Positions 1-6,934 of a stretch of 10,323 bases of DNA are shown piece by piece. This DNA is from Bacteroidota bacterium (GTDB lineage: Bacteria; Bacteroidota; Bacteroidia; Flavobacteriales; Flavobacteriaceae). The notes below the pieces were generated by a model. It saw nothing but the letters and a program-made list of their open reading frames with translations. It was not told the origin of the DNA and did not search any database. The DNA lies in NCBI GenBank assembly GCA_018656255.1, contig JABHYI010000212.1, forward strand, positions 1 through 10,323, in the 5' to 3' direction. Made by a program: the position numbers and the translations under genes. Within the stretch, counting starts at the first letter, position 1. Each line of letters begins with the position of its first letter.

Positions 1-222
1 CATAAAAAATTTAAAAAAGACGAAAAAGTAAACCTAATGCATATTGCCATTTGTCGTTTGCTCGAGCCCTTTGGATATTATGAGTTTGAGTATTTTGATG
101 CTGCAGGGTGGCCTCATTATAAAATACTTGAACAATTACCCCCTTTAAAGGCCGGAGAACAAACTGTATTAATGAAAGATGCGATTGTTCAATATTTCTT
201 AGAAAAAGAAGTCATACAATAA
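1..222 (+). CDS. Unrecognised small protein, C-terminal part (start lies left of the window)
   Basis: The reading frame is open from the first base of the window to a TAA stop, giving at least 73 codons. A methionine occurs at codon 13 (base 37), but the residues before it (HKKFKKDEKVNL) read as normal lysine-rich protein, so the true start is probably just outside the window. The visible part is soluble, with no membrane segment or signal. It has an aromatic, acidic stretch (FGYYEFEYFDAAGWPHY) followed by a proline/lysine-rich turn and a C-terminal helix-like segment ending in EKEVIQ. I do not recognise the family. The gene lies 83 bases upstream of pheS on the same strand, with no clear terminator between, but pheS has its own candidate promoter. 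It could be either a small protein of about 75 to 80 residues or the tail of a larger one. Confidence 0.6.
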   Translation, partial: HKKFKKDEKVNLMHIAICRLLEPFGYYEFEYFDAAGWPHYKILEQLPPLKAGEQTVLMKDAIVQYFLEKEVIQ

Positions 223-242
223 TCAAAACCCCTGCAACTATT

Positions 243-290
243 ACCACAAATTTGCAATCGTATGTGAAGTACTTTCTGTAGTTTTGTGGT
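243..290. repeat. Inverted repeat (8-bp perfect arms) spanning the pheS promoter
   Basis: ACCACAAA at 243-250 is the exact reverse complement of TTTGTGGT at 283-290, with 32 bases between. The arms bracket the candidate -33 element and the right arm overlaps the -7 element. No T-run follows the right arm, so it is not a normal terminator. It could be an operator bound by a dimer, or chance in AT-rich DNA. Confidence 0.35.
251..286 (+). promoter_or_regulatory. Candidate Bacteroidota-type promoter for pheS
   Basis: TAGTTTTG at 279-286 matches the Bacteroidota -7 consensus TAnnTTTG exactly. A TTTG at 251-254 could serve as the -33 element, but the 24-base spacing is a little longer than the usual 19 to 21. 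Transcription would begin near 293, leaving a leader of only about 13 bases before the pheS ATG. The -7 element overlaps the right arm of an inverted repeat (243-250 with 283-290). Confidence 0.45.
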
Positions 291-305
291 CTTGAATGTT
301 ATATT

Positions 306-1325
306 ATGATAGATAAGATTAAAGAACATATTACACAAGTAGAAGCTTTTTCTGCTACCACACTTACCCAGGTAGAAGATTTTAGAATTAAATACTTGGG
401 TAGTAAGGGACTATTAAAAGAATTTTTTGCGGCATTTAAGGACGTTAGTAATGACCAAAAAAAAGAATTTGGTCAAGCTATTAATACCTTAAAAAATGCA
501 GCACAAGAAAAAGTAAACAGCCTTAAGGTTGCTATTGATATGACTCAAGAAACTTCTGGGGTCTATGGTGATTTGTCACGTCCAGGAGCCCCTATTACAC
601 TGGGTTCAAGACATCCTATATCTATCGTAAAAAACAAGATTACAAGTATTTTTTCTAACATAGGTTTTAATGTTAGTGAGGGACCAGAAATTGAAGATGA
701 CTGGCATAATTTTACTGCTTTAAATTTGCCAGAATACCATCCAGCTAGAGATATGCAGGACACCTTTTTTGTGCAAACCAATCCAGATATTTTGCTTCGC
801 ACCCACACAAGTTCTGTACAGGTGCGCTATATGGAAGACAATCAGCCACCCATTAGAACCATCTCCCCTGGGAGAGTGTTTAGAAATGAGGCTATTTCTG
901 CCCGTTCTCACTGCTTCTTTCATCAAGTAGAGGGTCTATATGTAGATAAAGGTGTGAGTTTTGCAGATTTAAAACAAACCCTTGAGTTTTTTACCACTGA
1001 AATGTTTGGAAAATCTAAAATTAGGTTACGCCCTTCTTATTTTCCGTTTACTGAACCTAGCGCTGAGGTGGATGTGTATTGGGGTCTTGAAACTGAAACT
1101 GATTACAAAATCACCAAAGGAACTGGTTGGCTTGAAATAATGGGCTGTGGTATGGTAGATCCTAATGTGCTAAAAAATTGTGGAATAGACCCTGAGATTT
1201 ACAGTGGTTTTGCCTTTGGTATGGGGATAGATCGTATTGCAATGTTATTGCATCAAATTCCGGACATACGTATGTTTAGTGAAAATGATGTTCGTTTTTT
1301 ACAGCAATTTAAGAGTGCAGATTAA
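306..1325 (+). CDS. pheS: Phenylalanine--tRNA ligase alpha subunit
   Basis: This is the catalytic alpha subunit of the (alpha-beta)2 phenylalanyl-tRNA synthetase (EC 6.1.1.20), which charges tRNA-Phe in the cytoplasm. At 339 residues it has the normal length for the family. The N-terminal coiled-coil arm (about 1-85), which binds tRNA, contains the typical KYLGSKGLL stretch. The class II core follows. HPIS at about 103 and GPEIEDDWHNF at about 126 form the motif 1 region. FRNEAISARSH at 192 and FHQVEG at about 205 form motif 2 and the ATP-binding loop. FGMGIDRIAML at 304 is motif 3, with the conserved Arg310. All expected motifs are intact. The ATG at 306 gives the standard N-terminus. The beta-subunit gene pheT is not adjacent, so the subunits are presumably encoded at separate loci. 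A small uncharacterised gene follows after 20 bases and is probably cotranscribed. Confidence 0.97.
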   Translation: MIDKIKEHITQVEAFSATTLTQVEDFRIKYLGSKGLLKEFFAAFKDVSNDQKKEFGQAINTLKNAAQEKVNSLKVAIDMTQETSGVYGDLSRPGAPITLGSRHPISIVKNKITSIFSNIGFNVSEGPEIEDDWHNFTALNLPEYHPARDMQDTFFVQTNPDILLRTHTSSVQVRYMEDNQPPIRTISPGRVFRNEAISARSHCFFHQVEGLYVDKGVSFADLKQTLEFFTTEMFGKSKIRLRPSYFPFTEPSAEVDVYWGLETETDYKITKGTGWLEIMGCGMVDPNVLKNCGIDPEIYSGFAFGMGIDRIAMLLHQIPDIRMFSENDVRFLQQFKSAD

Positions 1326-1345
1326 CTAGGTTAAAAAAAAAGTTC

Positions 1346-1741
1346 TTGAAAAAAGATATTGATATCCCTGAGGTTAAGGGTGTATACGTAGCCGCAGTGT
1401 TTGAGTTAAATGAAGATTACAACACCCACGACTGGAACATATACATCATTAATGATAACAAAGTTCCAATTGAAACCGTCTTGATTATAGCACAGGGGTA
1501 CACAGAAAAGAAAATGACGGCCGCAATGCGCAAAACCGTACAAATCATACCTGCCAAGGGGTTTGCAAAAATCGAATATATAGACGAGAGCGTATTTGGC
1601 TTAGACAATTTTTTCACCATCACTTATTTTCTTGAAAATAAGATGTATGACAAACGCTTTGAGTTTCCTAGAAATACCATCCAAGGAAATAAAATGACAA
1701 CTATCCCGGTGATGCCTCAAAAAGGAATACTTGCGCTATAG
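1346..1741 (+). CDS. Conserved-looking 131-residue protein downstream of pheS, TTG start
   Basis: I do not recognise a characterised function. The protein is soluble, with no signal peptide or membrane helix, and reads as a beta-strand-rich fold: VKGVYVAAVFELNED, then HDWNIYIINDN, then a mixed central region and a C-terminal strand set ending in PQKGILAL. The start must be TTG at 1346. The frame is closed by a TAA at 1310-1312, no ATG lies between, and the first internal ATG is near codon 57, well into the continuous coding pattern. An A-rich tract (1334-1341) lies just before the start, as is common in Flavobacteriia. It starts 20 bases after the pheS stop on the same strand, implying one transcript. 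From memory, small proteins of this type sit next to pheS in other Flavobacteriia and may be mislabelled as the synthetase subunit. It has no aminoacyl-tRNA synthetase motif. Confidence 0.8.
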   Translation: MKKDIDIPEVKGVYVAAVFELNEDYNTHDWNIYIINDNKVPIETVLIIAQGYTEKKMTAAMRKTVQIIPAKGFAKIEYIDESVFGLDNFFTITYFLENKMYDKRFEFPRNTIQGNKMTTIPVMPQKGILAL

Positions 1742-1765
1742 TAGGGAGAGGATTTTTATAGCAAG
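1730..1765. terminator. Weak candidate hairpin between convergent genes
   Basis: GCTATA at 1735-1740 pairs with TATAGC at 1757-1762. After a two-base bulge the stem continues as CTT (1730-1732) with AAG (1763-1765), enclosing a 17-base loop. It overlaps the stop codon of the 131-residue gene and lies just before the gpsA stop, where a shared terminator would be expected. Neither side has a good T-run after the stem, so the call is weak. Confidence 0.25.
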
Positions 1766-1771
1766 CAGGAG

Positions 1772-2776
1772 TTAACTTAATTTATCTGTAAGTTTTTTAA
1801 AGACTTTTTTAGGCTCTTTGTTTTCATATAATATGCCATAGATAGCATTAATGATTGGTGTTTTTGCCTTGTTTTCTGTTTTGTTATTATTTAAAATATA
1901 TGCGCTTTTTGTTGCATAATATCCTTCTGCCACCATGCTCATTTCCAGCTGGGCGCTCTTTACAGTATATCCTTTACCAATCATGTTTCCAAACATTCTA
2001 TTTCTACTAAAAACAGAATATCCTGTTACCAACAAGTCTCCCAAATAAGCTGAGCCATTAATATCACGTTTCATTTTATGAACCTTTTTTACATAGCGTT
2101 TCATTTCTCTAATGGCGTTACTCATCAGTACACTCTGGAAATTATCTCCATAACCTAACCCATGAGCAATACCGGCAGCAATTGCATAAATATTTTTGAG
2201 CATTGCGGCATACTCTGTTCCTATAACATCATCACTTATCTTACATTTTATGTAGTCACAACTTAGATGATTGGAAACTATAGCTGCTTTTGTGTCATCT
2301 GCACACGCAATGGTAAGATAAGACAAACGCTCAAGGGCTACTTCTTCTGCATGACAAGGGCCAGATATTACCCCGATATCATCAAAAGCAACGTTTAGGT
2401 AGGTGTTAAAGTGTTCTCCAACAATCAAACTGCTTTCTGGCACGATACCCTTTATGGCAGATATAATAACCTTCCCATCAAGGGAGGCCTTTAATTTTTC
2501 TAATTCTTGGTGTATAAACGCAGAAGGAATAACAAAAACAAGGTAGTCTGCATATTCTACCATTTCGTTGATATCGTTGCTAAGTTTTAATTTATTGGTA
2601 TTAAATTCAACAGCGCTAAGGTAGTTAGGGTTGTGCTGTTCTTTTTTTATGTGTTTAATGGCATCAACATTACGCATGTACCATCCAACTTGATCAAGAT
2701 TTTCACATAGCATTTTCACAATCGCAGTTGCCCAACTACCACCTCCAAATACAGCAAACTTTGGTGAATCTTCCAT
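1772..2776 (-). CDS. gpsA: NAD(P)H-dependent glycerol-3-phosphate dehydrogenase
   Basis: GpsA (EC 1.1.1.94) reduces dihydroxyacetone phosphate to sn-glycerol 3-phosphate, the backbone for phospholipid synthesis, in the cytoplasm. At 334 residues it has the usual length. The Rossmann nucleotide-binding loop is FGGGSWATA (10-18), with the third glycine of the classical GxGxxG replaced by alanine. SAIKGIVPE (106-114) includes a conserved lysine, and ISGPCHAEE (137-145) follows. The C-terminal domain has LKNIYAIAAG with the catalytic-type Lys194, YLGDLLVTG with Asp247, and the phosphate-binding SRNRMFG (257-263). All key positions are present. The ATG at 2776 is preceded by an A/T-rich tract and puts the Rossmann loop about ten residues in, as expected. 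It is convergent with the pheS pair (30-base gap) and divergent from gdhA. A weak -7-like TACATTTA on the minus strand lies at 2807-2800. Confidence 0.95.
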   Translation of the reverse strand: MEDSPKFAVFGGGSWATAIVKMLCENLDQVGWYMRNVDAIKHIKKEQHNPNYLSAVEFNTNKLKLSNDINEMVEYADYLVFVIPSAFIHQELEKLKASLDGKVIISAIKGIVPESSLIVGEHFNTYLNVAFDDIGVISGPCHAEEVALERLSYLTIACADDTKAAIVSNHLSCDYIKCKISDDVIGTEYAAMLKNIYAIAAGIAHGLGYGDNFQSVLMSNAIREMKRYVKKVHKMKRDINGSAYLGDLLVTGYSVFSRNRMFGNMIGKGYTVKSAQLEMSMVAEGYYATKSAYILNNNKTENKAKTPIINAIYGILYENKEPKKVFKKLTDKLS

Positions 2777-2874
2777 TTTTTAATTTTTTATGATGGCTGT
2801 AAATGTAAACAATTCTGCCCAAAACAGATAACAGGATCCATATCTAGAATATTCAATAAAAGCGATTTCAGAAG

Positions 2875-2895
2875 TAAATATAAAAGCTATATTTA
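2875..2895. repeat. Perfect AT-rich inverted repeat, possible operator
   Basis: TAAATATA at 2875-2882 and TATATTTA at 2888-2895 are exact reverse complements separated by the five bases AAAGC. The 8+5+8 geometry suits a dimeric DNA-binding protein. It lies roughly 44 bases upstream of the gdhA -7 motif and about 100 bases upstream of the gpsA start. There is no T-run to support a terminator. AT-richness raises the chance of coincidence. Confidence 0.4.
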
Positions 2896-2938
2896 AGGGA
2901 TTGTATAAATTTAAAACCTAAAATTATTTCATATCTCG

Positions 2939-2946
2939 TATATTTG
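2939..2946 (+). promoter_or_regulatory. Candidate -7 promoter element for gdhA
   Basis: TATATTTG matches the Bacteroidota -7 consensus TAnnTTTG exactly and faces gdhA. No good TTG -33 element lies at the expected 19 to 21 bases upstream, which might mean dependence on an activator. A weaker alternative just downstream is GATGTTTG at 2965-2972, with TTTG at 2943-2946 as its -33. Confidence 0.4.
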
Positions 2947-3102
2947 CCCTGTCTTAGTATAGACGATGTTTGTATGCTAGATACAAGCTAGTTAAACTGG
3001 GCATGCTCAATAAGAATTAGTACCCTTATTCAGTGGTTATTCTTTGTAATGTTATATTGTAAATATCACAGAGGATAGCACCAACAAAAAACAACAATTA
3101 AC

Positions 3103-3118
3103 GTACTTTAATTAGTAC
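3103..3118. repeat. Short inverted repeat just upstream of gdhA
   Basis: GTACT at 3103-3107 pairs with AGTAC at 3114-3118 around a TTAATT loop. It ends 24 bases before the gdhA start codon, so in RNA it would be a small hairpin near the ribosome entry site. In DNA it could be a regulator site. The arms are only five bases. Confidence 0.2.
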
Positions 3119-3142
3119 AAAACAAATTTAAGAACGCATACT

Positions 3143-4486
3143 ATGAAGCAAAGTATCAAAGACTTTATTGCAAGTGTTGAACAATTAAACCCAAACGAGC
3201 CAGAATTTTTACAAGCAGTGACTGAAGTTGCCGAAGCGGTAATTCCATTTATTGAAAGTAATGAAAGATACCAGGGCCGAAAATTATTGGAACGCATGGT
3301 AGAACCAGAGCGCACCATTATGTTTCGTGTTCCTTGGACTGATGATAGTGGCGAAATTCACGTAAACAAAGGATATCGTGTAGAGTACAATTCTGCCATT
3401 GGTCCTTATAAAGGTGGACTTCGTTTTCATCCATCTGTGAATTTGAGTATCCTGAAATTTTTAGGGTTCGAACAATTGTTCAAAAACAGTTTAACAACAC
3501 TTCCAATGGGAGGTGGTAAAGGAGGAAGTAACTTTAATCCAAAAGGAAAAACAGACGCAGAGGTGATGCGTTTTTGTCAAAGTTTTATGACAGAATTATC
3601 ACGTCATATTGGACCAAACACAGATGTGCCGGCTGGAGACATTGGTGTTGGCGGGCGTGAGATAGGATATATGTACGGCCAATATAAGAGACTCAGAAAT
3701 GAATTTACAGGAGTATTAACAGGGAAAGGCCGTGAGTACGGTGGTTCGTTAATACGCCCAGAGGCAACAGGATATGGAAACGTATACTTTGCAAAAAACA
3801 TGTTAGAAACCATTGGCGAGAGCTTTAATGGAAAGACAGTTGTTATTTCTGGATCTGGAAATGTAGCTCAATATGCAGCAGAGAAAGCTTTGGAGTTCGG
3901 GGCTAAGGTGGTTACCATGTCTGATTCTGGAGGATTTATCTATGATTCTGAAGGAATCAATCAAGAGAAATTAGCTTTTATAATGGAGCTAAAAAATGTA
4001 AAAAGAGGACGTATCAGCCAATACGTTGAAAAATACCCAAGTGCAACATACACATCTGGTCAAAGACCTTGGGGAATTAAATGTGATATTGCCTTGCCAT
4101 GTGCCACTCAAAATGAGTTGAACCAGCAAGAAGCAAAAACATTAGTTGCCAATGGATGTATCTGTGTAAGTGAGGGCGCTAATATGCCTACAACACCAGA
4201 TGCTATTGAAGTTTTTACAAACGCAAAAATATTATTTGCACCAGGAAAAGCTTCTAATGCAGGGGGAGTAGCAACATCTGGTCTTGAAATGTCTCAAAAC
4301 TCTTTACGCTTAAGTTGGACAAGAGCAGAAGTTGACCAGAAACTTTATAATATCATGATTGATATCCATGGGGCATGTGTGCAGTACGGAAAAGATGGTG
4401 ATGGCTATGTAGACTACGTAAAGGGAGCAAACATTGCTGGCTTTGTAAAAGTGGCAGAGGCTATGATGGCTCAAGGAGTTGTTTAA
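3143..4486 (+). CDS. gdhA: NADP-specific glutamate dehydrogenase
   Basis: This hexameric glutamate dehydrogenase (EC 1.4.1.4) makes L-glutamate from 2-oxoglutarate and ammonium with NADPH, assimilating nitrogen in the cytoplasm. The 447-residue length equals that of the E. coli GdhA type, and the sequence is collinear with it as I recall it. YKGGLRFHPSVNLS has the substrate-binding Lys90. LPMGGGKGGSNF has the catalytic Lys126. VPAGDIGVGGRE has Asp166. GGSLIRPEATGYG follows. The Rossmann turn is GSGNVAQYA (237-245), and the strand after it ends in SDSGG (260-264) rather than an acidic NAD-type residue, which fits NADP use. The C-terminus AEGANMPTT-like stretch (here SEGANMPTT) and NAGGVATSGLEM are intact. 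The ATG at 3143 gives the standard N-terminus. It is monocistronic, with a long AT-rich region upstream and a strong terminator 28 bases after the stop. The long leader may reflect nitrogen-dependent regulation, but this is inference. Confidence 0.97.
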   Translation: MKQSIKDFIASVEQLNPNEPEFLQAVTEVAEAVIPFIESNERYQGRKLLERMVEPERTIMFRVPWTDDSGEIHVNKGYRVEYNSAIGPYKGGLRFHPSVNLSILKFLGFEQLFKNSLTTLPMGGGKGGSNFNPKGKTDAEVMRFCQSFMTELSRHIGPNTDVPAGDIGVGGREIGYMYGQYKRLRNEFTGVLTGKGREYGGSLIRPEATGYGNVYFAKNMLETIGESFNGKTVVISGSGNVAQYAAEKALEFGAKVVTMSDSGGFIYDSEGINQEKLAFIMELKNVKRGRISQYVEKYPSATYTSGQRPWGIKCDIALPCATQNELNQQEAKTLVANGCICVSEGANMPTTPDAIEVFTNAKILFAPGKASNAGGVATSGLEMSQNSLRLSWTRAEVDQKLYNIMIDIHGACVQYGKDGDGYVDYVKGANIAGFVKVAEAMMAQGVV

Positions 4487-4513
4487 TCTTTAGTGCAAAC
4501 TAGTATAGTATAT

Positions 4514-4542
4514 AAAGGTTGCTCTTACGGGCAACCTTTTTT
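4514..4542 (+). terminator. Intrinsic terminator of gdhA
   Basis: AAAGGTTGC at 4514-4522 and GCAACCTTT at 4531-4539 form a perfect 9-bp stem around an 8-base loop (TCTTACGG). The stem runs directly into a six-T tract (4537-4542). It sits 28 bases after the gdhA stop codon, a standard position, and separates gdhA from the next operon. Confidence 0.92.
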
Positions 4543-4627
4543 AAATCACAATAATATCCCAAAGGGGTTGTTATACTTATAATCATATATTGCAAAAGAG
4601 TTGGGTTACTTATAGAAAACAGATGTT

Positions 4628-6934
4628 ATGAAACGTATTTTATTGGTCTTTTTGTTATGTATAGCCCCTTTTGCTATAGCACAAAATTTCGAAAACCTTT
4701 GGGAAGATTACTTCTCTTATGTTTCGGTTAAAGACATTTCACAGGGTGATGACCGCATCTTTGTAGGCACGGATAACGCTATATTTATTTACGATCTTTC
4801 TACAGAAGAAATCACAACGCTATCAAGTGTTCAGGGTCTTGCAGGAGAACCTATAACAACCATACACTACAGTAGCCAGACAAATCTACTAATTATTGGT
4901 TATCAAGACGGACTCATAGAGGTGGTTACCATTGGTCAAGAAAATGAAGTACTGAAAGTGGTTGACATTAGAGACAAACAAAACATACCACCCAACAAAA
5001 AACGCATCAATCATTTTACAGAGCATGACGGTAAAATATATATTTCTGCACAATTTGGTGTCTCTGTCTATGACTTGGAGCGATTGGAGTTTAGAGATAG
5101 TTATTTTATCGGTGATTTTGGTTCTCAAATAAACATCTCTCAGACTACAATTTTAGCTCCATATATTTATGCTGCTTCTACAGAGGGAGGAATTCGGCGC
5201 GCTATTTTAAACAACGACAATATTATTGATTTTCAAGAGTGGGAACTAGTTACACAAGGAAATTACATTGCAGTACAAACACTTGGAACCCGCGTGTTAA
5301 TTGCTGACAACAATAATACAGTTTATAGAATAAATGCTGGTAATACATTACAGCAAGTAGCCACTTTCTCTAGCCCTATTAGGGATTTTAAGGTAAATAA
5401 TGCAGTACTAACCATAAGCACAGCTACAAGCATTGAGGCCTATGACCAAGGGTTTATTTTAAAAGCATCAATAGAAAGTCTGCCAGATTTTAATTACACT
5501 CTGCAAACAGGATATAGTTTTAATGACATCTTTTATTTGGGCAGCTCTCTTAAAGGACTTCTCAAAGTACCCTATAACACAAGCCAAGTAACACAAATTT
5601 TGCCAGATGGCCCTTTATTAAACACTCCTTTTGCATTGGACGCTACCGCCGGACAGCTATGGGTTAGTTTTGGAGCCGTTAATGTTTTTTTTAATCCCTT
5701 TCCTCTAGATACTAAGGGAGTTAGTAATTTAAAAGATGGCACTTGGACCAATATCTCTCATGATGAAATAACCACAAGTCTTGGTGTTAGTGCTGTTAAC
5801 GATATTGTTAACATTAGCATTGACGATCAAAACCCCGAAACTGTTTATTTTTCTTCCTTTTTAAGTGGTCTTTTAAAGGTAGAGAATCAAGTGCCCATAA
5901 TTTTATATGACGACACTAATTCTGCTCTAGAAAATCCTGTTTTTGGTGGAAATAATGCAGGAATACGTTTATACGGCTCAGATTTTGACAGAAATGGAAA
6001 TCTTTGGGTATTACAATCTCTAACCGATAATGCTCTTTTAAGACTTTCTCCAAATGGCCAATTTCAATCTTTTGATGTAAGTAATATCTCGGGAGGTAGA
6101 GATGAGTTGGCTTATAGCAAATTGGCAATTAGCAGAGAGGGTTTTGTGTTTTTTAGCCCTGTACAAACAGGATTGGCTGCTTTTAACCCTACAACTAATC
6201 AATTTAGAGCCATTGGCGCAGATGATACAGGTGGAGGCTTGCCTTCTACAGATATTAGAGCGCTTGCTTTTGATGCTCAAAATAGATTATGGATAGGGAC
6301 ACTAAGAGGCCTTCGCGTGTTGTTCAACCCAGGCACTTTTTTTAGCAATACAGCAGATGTCTCTGCCAGTGCAATTATTTTTGCCGATGATGAAGGAGTG
6401 GGCCAAGAATTGCTATTTGAGCAAACCATTACAGATATAGAAGTAGATGGATCTAATAATAAATGGATTGCAACAGCAAGCTCTGGGGTGTTTTATTTAA
6501 GTGCTAATGGGCAACAAACATTGTTGAGATTTACCTCAGAGAACTCTCCACTACCCTCAGATAATGTTCAAGATATAGCTATAGACCCTTTTACTGGAGA
6601 AGTTTATTTTGCTACCATTAATGGTTTGGTTTCTTATAAAGGGACTTCTACGGCCCCAAGAGATACTCTAGAAGATGTTTTTGTTTTTCCAAATCCGGTA
6701 AGACCTCAGTACCAAGGTGCTGTCACTATAGATGGTTTGACGGCAAGGGCCAACGTGAAAATTACAGATTTAGAAGGAAATTTAGTCTTTCAGCAAACAA
6801 GTCAAGGAGGAAGTATCACTTGGGATACAACAGCCTTTGGTAAGTATAAAGTAGCCTCAGGAGTGTACTTCGTTTTAATTACTACAGAAGATGCCCTAGA
6901 AACAAAAATTAAAAAAATAATGATTATTCGCTGA
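4628..6934 (+). CDS. porZ: PorZ-like T9SS surface protein with two beta-propellers and C-terminal sorting domain
   Basis: The product resembles PorZ, a surface component of the type IX secretion attachment complex that works with the sortase PorU and, in Porphyromonas gingivalis, delivers anionic LPS for anchoring cargo. At 768 residues it is close to that PorZ in length. A signal peptide spans about 1-18 (cut after AIA, before QNF). The N-terminus has the family-like pattern WEDYFSYVSVKDISQG and then SSVQGLAGEPI. Two-component-regulator-type propeller repeats follow, for example RNGNLWVLQ (Trp460), AQNRLWIGT (Trp555) and SNNKWIATASSGVFYL (Trp613). The last 85 or so residues are a type A-like T9SS sorting domain, with VFPNPV (686-691), a central beta-strand set, GVYFVLIT and a basic end KIKKIMIIR. 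No lipobox is present. It is the first gene of an operon and its TGA overlaps the recO ATG by one base. Another propeller-type secreted protein is the alternative, but the start pattern and the two-propeller-plus-CTD architecture favour PorZ. Confidence 0.82.
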   Translation: MKRILLVFLLCIAPFAIAQNFENLWEDYFSYVSVKDISQGDDRIFVGTDNAIFIYDLSTEEITTLSSVQGLAGEPITTIHYSSQTNLLIIGYQDGLIEVVTIGQENEVLKVVDIRDKQNIPPNKKRINHFTEHDGKIYISAQFGVSVYDLERLEFRDSYFIGDFGSQINISQTTILAPYIYAASTEGGIRRAILNNDNIIDFQEWELVTQGNYIAVQTLGTRVLIADNNNTVYRINAGNTLQQVATFSSPIRDFKVNNAVLTISTATSIEAYDQGFILKASIESLPDFNYTLQTGYSFNDIFYLGSSLKGLLKVPYNTSQVTQILPDGPLLNTPFALDATAGQLWVSFGAVNVFFNPFPLDTKGVSNLKDGTWTNISHDEITTSLGVSAVNDIVNISIDDQNPETVYFSSFLSGLLKVENQVPIILYDDTNSALENPVFGGNNAGIRLYGSDFDRNGNLWVLQSLTDNALLRLSPNGQFQSFDVSNISGGRDELAYSKLAISREGFVFFSPVQTGLAAFNPTTNQFRAIGADDTGGGLPSTDIRALAFDAQNRLWIGTLRGLRVLFNPGTFFSNTADVSASAIIFADDEGVGQELLFEQTITDIEVDGSNNKWIATASSGVFYLSANGQQTLLRFTSENSPLPSDNVQDIAIDPFTGEVYFATINGLVSYKGTSTAPRDTLEDVFVFPNPVRPQYQGAVTIDGLTARANVKITDLEGNLVFQQTSQGGSITWDTTAFGKYKVASGVYFVLITTEDALETKIKKIMIIR

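Larger units (their letters stand above)
2777..3142. other. Divergent intergenic region between gpsA and gdhA (366 bases)
   Basis: No convincing gene lies here. It is strongly AT-rich and should hold the promoters of both flanking genes. Visible elements are a weak -7-like TACATTTA for gpsA on the minus strand (2807-2800), the palindrome GAATATTC at 2847-2854, a perfect inverted repeat at 2875-2895, an exact -7 match for gdhA at 2939-2946, and a short GTACT/AGTAC inverted repeat at 3103-3118. If the 2939 motif is used, gdhA has a leader of about 190 bases. Three very short ATG-to-stop frames in this leader (5, 5 and 9 codons, starting at 2974, 3003 and 3049) show no sign of being real genes. 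Confidence 0.6.

Noticed and set aside
563..926. Minus-strand open frames inside pheS
   Set aside because: They are antisense to an intact, motif-complete pheS and have no protein-like family pattern.
2974..3078. Three tiny ATG frames of 5, 5 and 9 codons in the gdhA leader, considered as a leader peptide
   Set aside because: They have no run of a regulatory amino acid, no ribosome-site signal and no attenuator hairpin with a T-run. Frames this short are expected by chance.
4586..4592. TATATTG upstream of the porZ-like gene, with TTG at 4568-4570, considered as its promoter
   Set aside because: It lacks one T of the TAnnTTTG motif and the 15-base spacing is too short, so it was not listed as a feature, although a promoter is expected in 4543-4627.
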